This document shows, one piece after another, positions 52,839 through 59,530 of a DNA stretch of 64,000 nucleotides (the stretch's first letter is position 1; every line of letters starts with the position of its first letter). The stretch is taken from NCBI RefSeq assembly GCF_015163665.1, contig NZ_JADEUG010000017.1, positions 17,669 through 81,668 of the forward strand, in the 5' to 3' direction. A program made the position numbers and the translations under genes. The DNA is from Xenorhabdus sp. BG5. GTDB lineage: Bacteria > Pseudomonadota > Gammaproteobacteria > Enterobacterales > Enterobacteriaceae. The notes under the pieces were generated by a model. That model was not told the DNA's origin. It searched no databases and saw nothing but the letters and a program-made list of their open reading frames with translations.

Positions 52839-53630
52839 TTAGTTTGATGGTGTTAGTAATTGAGTCAGCTGGCGATTAAGTTGTCGGGCAGCGATGGCAT
52901 GCCCGTTTTCTATATCAACAGCAAAATTTTCATTGGTGAGTTGTTCACCAATCGTGATCGTATAAATAGGTTTTTTCGGTGGAATTTGATACCACTTACT
53001 TTTTTTATCCAGCATTTTTTGGCTGCAAGTAATATGTATGATCCGTAAATCGCACTCACACCGCACGGCGATATTGGCGGCGCCACGTTGCAGTGAAATA
53101 GGCTGGCCGGGCGTTGTGCGGGTTCCTTCTGGGAAAATCAGGATATTGTGACCAGACGCCAGTCGTTCTCGACAAACAGGAAGCAAAGTTTCTGCATCAC
53201 TGTTAATGGGGTAACGTGCAGAACGGATTGCGCCGCTGATAAAGGGATTGCGCAGTAATGCCGATTTTACGATACAATCCACGTCTGGCAATTTCGATGC
53301 CAGAATAACGTAATCCAGCAAAGTAGGGTGATTAGCAACAATCAAGCAGCCTTTATCCGCCCTGATTTTATCCAGTCCATCGAAATGGTAATCCAGTATC
53401 CCCAATTTTCTGGTTAAAAAAAGGAACAAACGAAAACTAAATGAAATGCTATGGCGTGCAAGACGGCAGCGTTTATTGTCATTATGTTGGATAACCAGCA
53501 ATAAATTAAACCAAATAAGAGAGAGCAGTAAACCACCGACGCCAAACAGGATAAAACAAAATCCGGTCATGAGCAGACGCCAGAGCCAATTAATGCGTTC
53601 CGTGATATTGACGTAAATCCTCTTCATCAT
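52839..53630 (-). CDS. apeD: Lysophospholipid-type acyltransferase ApeD
   Basis: 264 aa from the ATG pair at 53630/53627, just past the apeC stop with GGAGCCGATAAG as ribosome binding site. A frame opening at 53900 exists but would overlap apeC fully and is not family-like. One membrane helix (about 12-42), then a PlsC domain: IVANHPTLLDYVI (NHxxxxD-type motif), LIFPEGTRTTPG. Presumed to acylate the product or a lipid acceptor. Confidence 0.85.
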   Translation of the reverse strand: MMKRIYVNITERINWLWRLLMTGFCFILFGVGGLLLSLIWFNLLLVIQHNDNKRCRLARHSISFSFRLFLFLTRKLGILDYHFDGLDKIRADKGCLIVANHPTLLDYVILASKLPDVDCIVKSALLRNPFISGAIRSARYPINSDAETLLPVCRERLASGHNILIFPEGTRTTPGQPISLQRGAANIAVRCECDLRIIHITCSQKMLDKKSKWYQIPPKKPIYTITIGEQLTNENFAVDIENGHAIAARQLNRQLTQLLTPSN

Positions 53631-53631
53631 C

Positions 53632-54351
53632 TTATCGGCTCCAATGCCACTGGCAATGATCCCCTGAAACAGTGAAGTTCTGTTCACCCCGTAACCAGCC
53701 ATGAAGAAACTGGAGGCTTTGAGGAAGACTTGGTTCTGTTTCCGCTGAAGACTGCTTTGTACAACGCAAGCAATTGCCTTGTTCCAGCAGCAGAGCGACC
53801 GCAAATGGATAGGTTGGGGTATTGGCATCGATGACATTGTGATAAAAGCTGGGGATCTCCCCCTCAAAATCGACAAGCAGGATTTTACGATGACCTGCAT
53901 GAAGCAGTGTCAACGCTTCAAATAGCCCTTGCTGGAAACTGTCAATACCAGCCGAAATGGAAGAAGAAACCAGAGGCGCCTTCGCGACAATGGTTAAATT
54001 GCCTACAGAGGAGTTATGAACTGACATGGCAAAATTGGTGGGAGAAACATTCTCTTTTTGCGCCAGATTCTGCAATATTTGGTAATTGCGCTCCAACTCG
54101 CCATGACGGCTGGTATAGACAATGGCATCGACTTGATTGCGACGCAGGATACTCAAGCCACAATCCACGCCAAGACGACTGCCGGAGCTTAAGCGGCGAG
54201 CTGTCATCATCGGTAATTGGGCACATTTTTGTAATGGATGCGATTTATCAACAGTGGCCGGTAATGTCGCAGACCATTCCAACCACTCTTCAGTAAGAGA
54301 AAGGCCAGGAGCGATGGCTTGCCAGTCTGTAATATCCAAGGTCAATTTCAT
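53632..54351 (-). CDS. apeC: Ketosynthase-like partner ApeC (chain-length-factor type)
   Basis: 239 aa, only the N-terminal part of a ketosynthase. SVHNSSVGNLTIVAKAPLVSSSISAG lies where the active-site Cys of true ketosynthases would be; no Cys is there, so it cannot do Claisen condensation alone. In the Xenorhabdus APE system ApeC forms a heterodimer with ApeO, like chain-length factor in type II PKS. Short length is normal for this family (ketoacyl-synt_2). It starts 13 bp after the methyltransferase pseudogene. Confidence 0.85.
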   Translation of the reverse strand: MKLTLDITDWQAIAPGLSLTEEWLEWSATLPATVDKSHPLQKCAQLPMMTARRLSSGSRLGVDCGLSILRRNQVDAIVYTSRHGELERNYQILQNLAQKENVSPTNFAMSVHNSSVGNLTIVAKAPLVSSSISAGIDSFQQGLFEALTLLHAGHRKILLVDFEGEIPSFYHNVIDANTPTYPFAVALLLEQGNCLRCTKQSSAETEPSLPQSLQFLHGWLRGEQNFTVSGDHCQWHWSR

Positions 54352-54364
54352 GAAATACCGTTTG

Positions 54365-54917
54365 TCACTGTTTTTTGCAGATCAATAATGTGTGGCCCAA
54401 ACCCAACTGATCGATTTGGTTTTCTATAACCAACCCAGCCTTATTGAGAAATTGGGTGAAATCATTAATGCTGTAAAAACGACTATTACCGTTTGCCATA
54501 CAAGTAAAATAAAGCGAGGTAGCATTAAGGTTCTGTGGGTAAGTTGCTATCCGATAACATGTCAATGGGATAGCTGAAAATACGATCAGCCATTCCCTGG
54601 CTGCGTATATTTTCTTCAGCCAATTTTATTTGCTGGGGTAAATCCAGAATAGTGACACTGACTTTACTGTCATATTGGCAACAGCGCAATGCCCATTTTC
54701 CTGTATTGCCACCAACATCATAAATCACTTTAGGCTTCATGGAGAAAACCGTTTTCAATGCTGCATTAAAGGCGGTATCAGAATAAAAATGGTCAAATGA
54801 GAACCAACGGGTTTTCGCCGGCTCGGGTAATTGGCTGAGGGCAGGATAAATAGTTGACCATTCACCGAACACTTTTAATCCAGCAGGTATATATCCAGAT
54901 ATCCGGCTTGTCTATAG
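54365..54917 (-). pseudogene. Methyltransferase pseudogene at the apeB position
   Basis: Reads as SAM-dependent methyltransferase remains in two frames. The first open stretch (from a TAG at about 54917 through GYIPAGLKVFGEWSTIYPAL, the SAM-binding IYDVGGNTGKWALRC, to SDSNLPTEP) is frameshifted into NATSLYFTCMANGNSRFYSI, which continues to the normal C-terminus GLGHTLLICKK. The N-terminal dimerisation part is missing and, judged from the family, about 50-60 residues are deleted at the junction near 54535. No start codon remains in a sensible place. Consequence: any methylation of the aryl head is probably lost, and the operon promoter may sit inside or just after this relic. Confidence 0.85.
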
Positions 54918-54940
54918 TTCAGAAAGCAGATTAACAAATT

Positions 54941-54984
54941 AAAACCTATCGCATCAGATGATTACATCAATTGGGATAGGCTTT
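54941..54984 (-). terminator. Terminator of the lipoprotein gene
   Basis: On the minus strand AAAGCCTATC, 24-nt loop, GATAGGTTTT followed by AATTTG: a 10-bp stem with one G-T pair. It separates the lipoprotein gene from the ape operon, so the two are separate transcripts. The loop itself contains a small GATG / CATC stem. Confidence 0.6.
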
Positions 54985-54996
54985 AAAGAGGGGGTT

Positions 54997-55386
54997 TTAT
55001 TGATTAGCCAGCAAAGCTAAGTTTAACTGAATGTCTCTATCCAGGTCATCGACCCAACGATTATAGTTGCGGTGAATTTTTCCATCACTCTCTCTTAATT
55101 TATGACTATCGACATAATTGATGACGTAGTTTTTGGCGGTATAGTTGATGCGTATTTGCACGTCATACTTACGATTTTTCCGGAAACCCTCAATAAGCCC
55201 AGGAGAAATTTCGGTCATTACCCATTTGTGTTCCTTACCTGCTTCAAAAATGGCTTTTCTTACGTGAGTCAGTGAATTCTCCTTTATCATGGTGGTTTGT
55301 GGCGTTAATATGGGTGCGGTACGAGTGCAACCTGCAAGGGCGACGACGCAAGCCAGACAGATTAGTAGCTTATGTGAAGTTTTCAT
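54997..55386 (-). CDS. Predicted lipoprotein, function unknown
   Basis: 129 aa. Type II signal with lipobox VALAGC, lipidated Cys20, and Thr-Arg at +2/+3, so outer-membrane sorting is likely. The rest is a small alpha/beta domain with KAIFEAGKEHKWVMTEISPGLIEG and KYDVQIRINYTAKNYVINYVDS. The pattern is shared by small Enterobacterales lipoproteins of unknown role. Separate transcription unit upstream of the ape cluster. Confidence 0.8.
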   Translation of the reverse strand: MKTSHKLLICLACVVALAGCTRTAPILTPQTTMIKENSLTHVRKAIFEAGKEHKWVMTEISPGLIEGFRKNRKYDVQIRINYTAKNYVINYVDSHKLRESDGKIHRNYNRWVDDLDRDIQLNLALLANQ

Positions 55387-56023
55387 TATTTCTCTCGTGT
55401 TAAATTAAGACAAAATAGATTGTGAAATAGTTACGTTGTGCAGAATAGTTTAAATAAATTCCCACAATACTGCTACACTTATCACTTCATTGTGTTACTA
55501 AATGTTGTTCGGTTTTATCTCTGCTTTTTATTTGTCTTTAAGATTCATTAATTGCAGTTGTATAAATAGCGTTTCAAAATGATAGGAGTATTCCTTACCC
55601 CGCGCGTCGCGGGGGTAAAGAACGCCAACATCTGATACTCTCAGTATTATGAAAACCTATTTATATAGGTATTTATCCTGTTAATTAAAAATTGAATGGT
55701 TAAATATTGAACTGTAGTTTTTATATTGGTTTTACAGATGATTATATTAAGGATAGTGAATTTTGTGAATGCGTTTTTTAGTAATGTAAATGATAAAAAG
55801 TTAATAATAATTACCATGGCTATTTATTAAATTAATATTTCAATATGAGTATTGATGTTTTTTTCATAAATAATCAATGAAATAAATTTATTCATATCAT
55901 GAAAGAAAATATGTCCTCAAGAAATTTCAAGTGACAACGCCAGATTAATGCTGCGCACCCAGAATTATCGGCAAGGATGCACTTATCTAATATTTATCGT
56001 ATCTTCCAGACTATTCCAAGTTG
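55387..56023. other. Intergenic region with lone CRISPR-like palindrome
   Basis: 637 bp, no gene. It holds one 24-bp palindrome at 55595-55618 and a short stretch at 55573-55592 similar to the sequence at the right window edge (see findings). The rest is AT-rich. Confidence 0.4.
55595..55618. repeat. GC-rich palindrome resembling a single CRISPR repeat
   Basis: TTACCCCGCG CGT CGCGGGGGTAA: a perfect 10-bp stem with a 3-nt loop in otherwise AT-rich DNA. It resembles the stem of type I-E enterobacterial CRISPR repeats (CCCCGCG...CGCGGGG), but there is no second copy, so it is at best a relic or a stable hairpin. Confidence 0.5.
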
Positions 56024-56509
56024 TTACGCTCCAGGTTCTCCGTCCCAATAGTCAACTTCGTCGCTGACCCGCCCGACAAAATGAAACAACTTTCCGTCTT
56101 GCTGCTTTAACACAGACTGAAACTTGCCTGAGTCCGGATATTCAATTACATCTGCTAAAACATTTGTTGAAATAGCAAGATAGCGCAATGGAACTGAACC
56201 AGTGTTGATTATTTGATGGGCGGTCTCTTGACCTCCCGCCGGAGCACTTACAACATCACCTTTCCCGATCGCAAACTCATTGGAGCCAAAACGGTAAGTG
56301 CCGTTACCTTCAAGAACAAAAAAAAGTTCGTCCACGCTGTGATGGTTGTGAAACGGGCAGCTACTTTTACCTTTCGGCACTTCGTTGTAGGTGATACCTA
56401 AATGCTTAAGGCCAAGCTGTTGTCCAAAGGAAATATCTGATCCTCCATAGAGTTCGCCCTGTTTCCAAGAGTTGAGGGTAAGATTTTTTAGATTGATGAT
56501 AGGGTTCAT
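56024..56509 (-). CDS. Cupin-domain protein
   Basis: 161 aa. Single cupin barrel with motif 1 CPFHNHHSVDELFFVLEGNG (three His and one Glu, likely metal-binding) and motif 2 GDVVSAPAGGQETAHQIINT. Could be a small dioxygenase, isomerase or sugar-related binding protein; function unknown. Last chromosomal gene before the island. The minus-strand ribosome binding site CCGGAGAATTA precedes its ATG. Confidence 0.82.
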   Translation of the reverse strand: MNPIINLKNLTLNSWKQGELYGGSDISFGQQLGLKHLGITYNEVPKGKSSCPFHNHHSVDELFFVLEGNGTYRFGSNEFAIGKGDVVSAPAGGQETAHQIINTGSVPLRYLAISTNVLADVIEYPDSGKFQSVLKQQDGKLFHFVGRVSDEVDYWDGEPGA

Positions 56510-56724
56510 TAATTCTCCGGGTATCGTTAGATTATCTTGCTATAATTGCACATTTTTCATGTTTTTTTGCATTTTAAGTGGTGATTAGGGAAATAAGTTA
56601 GGTGTCGTAATGTTCAGAGAATGGGGTAAATATTACAGGGAGGAATACGACAACGATTTATTACCGCAGGAGTGTTAATCAGTTATACCTCATGCTACTG
56701 CCTGACGGTATCCTAGATAAAACT

Positions 56725-56753
56725 AAGGGGTCACACTTTTGATGCAACCCCTT
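56725..56753 (-). terminator. Terminator of the tRNA-Ile2 transcript
   Basis: AAGGGGT (56725-56731) pairs with ACCCCTT (56747-56753); reading on the minus strand it is followed by AGTTTTATC. It lies just past the 3' CCA end of the tRNA fragment, as expected for the original tRNA gene terminator. Confidence 0.7.
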
Positions 56754-56761
56754 GATAAATC

Positions 56762-56806
56762 TGGTGGCCCCTGCTGGACTTGAACCAGCGACCAAGCGAT
56801 TATGAG
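56762..56806 (-). tRNA. 3' fragment of tRNA-Ile2 (CAU anticodon), island attachment site
   Basis: Forty-five bases, on the minus strand from the anticodon loop (CTCATAATCGC) through the T-arm (GGTTCAAGTCC) to the acceptor GGGGCCACCA, match the 3' half of the E. coli ileX-type tRNA with CAU (lysidine) anticodon. The match stops abruptly at the anticodon loop, where island DNA begins. This is an att site made by integration at the tRNA 3' end; the intact tRNA copy should sit at the island's other end, beyond 64000. Confidence 0.88.
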
Positions 56807-57021
56807 GCGGGAATTAACGTTCTACTCATTTATACTTATTCTTAATTTTCAATTAATTATGAACAATTAAACAACTGTATAAATAACCAGAGATAACCTA
56901 AAATACTTGTCTACGGCATCCTATAGGTATCCTAGAACCTGAAAACGATTCACAGGATACTCTAATCGCTTGGTAAACATAGAAAAGTGGAATCTCACTT
57001 TTTAGTATAAAGAGGGAATAC

Positions 57022-58430
57022 GTGGAAACTTTCAAATTTACGAAAGCTAAATTAGAGAGCTTACCACCCGCAGAACGTGGCAAGTTGAATATGGGGACAC
57101 ACTGGTAAACGGATTACGCATTCGTATCGGTACTAGCGGTGTTAAGAGTTTTTGTATTTCCAGAAAGAGAAATGGAAAATTTATCCGTGCCACATTAGGG
57201 CGCTTTCCTGATCTTACAATTGATAATGCAAGAGCAAAAGCACTAGAAGTTCTTGGTGAGGTCGCTACTACAGGCCAGAATCCAAATGTGATTAAACGTG
57301 TCAGTGAAAAAACCACAGTGACATTATCGGATGCAATAGAAACTTATATTTCGAACCGAGGGCATAGGTTAAAACCCTCTACAGCTAATCAATATCGTTC
57401 CATACTTACAAACTTTTCTGGTGATTGGATGCAACAATCACTCGTATCAATAAATAGGGAACGTGTCGAACTTAGGCACAAAGCTATCACCGATGGTACG
57501 GTTTGGTTTGGAGCTGACAAAGCAACCTTGCGTAAGGGAGTAGGAAGTGGTAGCAAAGCACAAGCTGACTTATGGGCGAGAGCATTAAGGGCTGTTTATC
57601 GTTTCGCATATGATCATTATCGAGATGAGGAAGAAAAAGTTTTGCTACCTGATCCGCCTACAGCAGTTTTGAGCACAAAACGTAAATGGCATGGCACAGT
57701 TAGAAAAATAGAGCGTATTCGTACACATGAACTTGAGCGCTGGTTCAGTGCTATAACAGTTGTGCGGGTAAAAGCGGAAAATGAAAGAGATGATATCGCA
57801 GCGGCTGTATGTGATGCGGTTGAAATGGCTATGTTTACTGGATTACGTCAAGCAGAGATTTTTAATCTTACTTGGGAACGTGTAAACATGGGCGGTCGTT
57901 ATTTCTGGATAGAAACAACCAAAAATGGTGATCCGCTTGAGCTTCCTATTACTGACACTTTAAGGAATTTATTTCGTCGCCGTTTAACGATGAAACAAGG
58001 AGAACAAAAACTTGTTTTCCCCGGTCGGAAAGGTGTTATCAAAGAATGTCGCCACATTATTGCTCGTATCAGTGCTGCTACCGTTCCTGAGACAAATTTG
58101 GATATGCTCAAGCCGATACCATTCAAATGGCATGATGCCCGCCGAACATTTGATACAATCGCTGAACTAAATGGAGTCGGTAGTTATATTTTGAAACGGT
58201 TATTGAATCACCGAACATTTCGCAGCACTGATGTTACTCAAGGCTATTTGCATTTCGGCGCTGATGAATTACAAGAACCAGCTAAAAAAATCGAACAAGC
58301 TATACTGGAACATGCTGGCTTGATAGAGAATACAAGAACATTAGATCAAAAAATTATTTCTATGCTGTCTGGAATGAGCGAAGAGGATAAAAGAAGAATT
58401 CTCTCTCAATTATCAGAGCAAAAAAACTGA
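57022..58430 (+). pseudogene. P4-type tyrosine integrase with N-terminal frameshift
   Basis: Begins at a GTG with AGAGGGAATAC upstream; the frame METFKFTKAKLESLPPAERGK runs 20 codons (arm-binding DUF4102 domain) and then stops at a TAA near 57108. The next frame, from EYGDTLVNGLRIRIG, continues intact to 58430. One deleted A in the run at about 57082-57083 (GGCAAG for an expected GGCAAAG) explains the shift. The catalytic domain has R (TGLRQAEIFNLTW), H-x-x-R (WHDARRTFDT) and Y (DVTQGYLHFG). The remaining frame from 57288 is 380 aa of an expected 469. Recombination is probably lost unless the shift is a sequencing error or is suppressed. Confidence 0.88.
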
Positions 58431-58572
58431 CACCATCAAATTAATTAATAGCCGAATAATTGCAATGATGTTTATTTGGTTATCAATCTAATTTAGAATG
58501 ATTCTTATTCTTCCCTGTGTGTTGTGTTATACAAAGTGAATAACTATTTCAGTGTGAAATTTACAAGTAATC

Positions 58573-58606
58573 TATCACTACTGATAATCAATAATACATA
58601 GTGATA
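58573..58606. repeat. Perfect inverted repeat at the AlpA-like start
   Basis: TATCACTA (58573-58580) and TAGTGATA (58599-58606) form a perfect 8-bp inverted repeat with an 18-nt loop, ending 3 bp before the ATG at 58610. It could be an operator for autoregulation or a hairpin that hides the start. Confidence 0.6.
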
Positions 58607-58609
58607 AAA

Positions 58610-58819
58610 ATGAAAACATACTCTACCTTAACTATTTTAGATAGACTCACTAGAGCAGAAGCGGCGGCTTATCTGGGTGTCACTTCTCAAACGCTGGCTA
58701 ATTGGGCATCTACCGGAAAAGAAAAAATCCCCTACCATAAAATAGGGCGTAAGGTTATTTATTTTAAATCAGATCTTGATAATTATTTAATTTCAAATCG
58801 TCGCTTTCAGACAGATTAA
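58610..58819 (+). CDS. AlpA-like/MerR-type HTH regulator
   Basis: 69 aa. Single helix-turn-helix of the excisionase/HTH_17 family: LTRAEAAAYLGVTSQTLANWASTGKEKIPYHKIGRKVIYFKSDLDNYL. In P4-like satellites AlpA activates the integrase/excision promoter. A GTG start nine bases upstream is possible. The upstream inverted repeat suggests self-regulation. Expected between int and the replication module, as seen. Confidence 0.85.
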   Translation: MKTYSTLTILDRLTRAEAAAYLGVTSQTLANWASTGKEKIPYHKIGRKVIYFKSDLDNYLISNRRFQTD

Positions 58820-58922
58820 TAAATAATAGAAAAACAAAAAGGCAATATTATAAACATCGCCTTAGAGATTATTAATTTTAGAATAAAAAACCTATGAACC
58901 GAATTAATAATATTTATTCAAT

Positions 58923-59114
58923 TCAGCTTTTAGGCGTAATTCCTAATCGCTCTAATTCTTTACGGCCTAATGTTTTAAGCCAATTACCTAAAGTCATTCC
59001 AGCATCAGATGCAACCGCTTCGAACTGTGCTTTTAGCTCAGGTGTTATTCTGATCTGGAAAGTAGGTGATAAGCCTTTTCCTTTTTCAGTTTTATCTCTT
59101 TTTAAGATTGACAT
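58923..59114 (-). CDS. Ribbon-helix-helix (Arc/CopG-type) DNA-binding protein
   Basis: 63 aa from MSILKRDKTEKGKGLSP. Short beta strand FQIRITPELKAQFEAVASDAGMTLGNWLKTLGRKELERLG is the RHH core. Such proteins are repressors of plasmid or phage operons. The longer frame on this strand begins upstream with hydrophobic residues and is not family-like. Its ATG directly touches a GTACGTAC palindrome, so it very probably represses itself and the divergent small-ORF operon. Confidence 0.85.
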   Translation of the reverse strand: MSILKRDKTEKGKGLSPTFQIRITPELKAQFEAVASDAGMTLGNWLKTLGRKELERLGITPKS

Positions 59115-59157
59115 GTACGTACGTAACCTTATAGCATGTGATTTATTATGTACGTAC
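59115..59157. promoter_or_regulatory. Paired GTACGTAC operators of the RHH protein
   Basis: Two copies of the self-complementary octamer GTACGTAC (59115-59122 and 59150-59157), 35 bp apart centre to centre, flank a TATAAG (-10-like) on the minus strand. Ribbon-helix-helix repressors bind such short palindromes cooperatively; both the minus-strand gene and the plus-strand operon start from here. Confidence 0.75.
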
Positions 59158-59163
59158 TTTATC

Positions 59164-59355
59164 ATGATGAGCGTACAAAAAGAAACGCCCCCGAATAGTA
59201 TTACCAGTACCAAACGAGGGCTAACAACCAACGATATCAACACTATCGAGGTCGCTATGTATCAATATACCTTTCTGCCCGGAAAGGGCAAAGCCCGTTT
59301 GCCTAAAATCTTCCCTATCTGCTTTACCGCCGTTCAGGGAGTAAATCATGAGTAA
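59164..59355 (+). CDS. Small P4-satellite protein, unknown
   Basis: 63 aa. Conserved pattern KRGLTTNDINTIEVAMYQYTFLPGKGKARLPKIF is seen in small ORFs between alpA and the alpha primase of P4-like elements. Two ATGs in a row (59164 and 59167). It overlaps the next ORF by 8 bp, so the two are coupled. Not recognised further; no TM helix or signal. Confidence 0.6.
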   Translation: MMSVQKETPPNSITSTKRGLTTNDINTIEVAMYQYTFLPGKGKARLPKIFPICFTAVQGVNHE

Positions 59356-59530
59356 GAAACCTATCTCATTAAAACAGGCGTTGCACCGTACAGATCTGGG
59401 AATTTCACTTTTCACGTTTATTACCAAAAAAGCTAAAGATGAACGTTGCGAAACTAACTTAAATAACCTGATTGCACTGGCTTACAGCATTCATCAGGAG
59501 AACGACCACAAGAAACAAAGCCGATCGTAG
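59348..59530 (+). CDS. Small P4-satellite protein, unknown (junction with truncated alpha)
   Basis: 60 aa, MSKKPISLKQALHRTDLGIS..., basic and with a helical LNNLIALAYSIHQEN end. The last ~12 residues overlap in another frame with coding-like sequence of the following alpha primase, suggesting a deletion fused the two. It may be a genuine small satellite ORF whose C-terminus was altered. Confidence 0.5.
   Translation: MSKKPISLKQALHRTDLGISLFTFITKKAKDERCETNLNNLIALAYSIHQENDHKKQSRS

Noticed and set aside
53631..53900. Longer N-terminus for ApeD
   Set aside because: It lies wholly inside apeC in another frame, is Cys/Ser/Pro-rich and unlike PlsC proteins; a good ribosome binding site precedes the ATG pair at 53630.
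55595..55618. CRISPR array
   Set aside because: Only one repeat-like palindrome and no spacers or cas genes.
58894..59163. N-terminal part of a 153-aa plus-strand frame
   Set aside because: It is antisense to the ribbon-helix-helix gene; only the part from 59164 looks like a real small protein.
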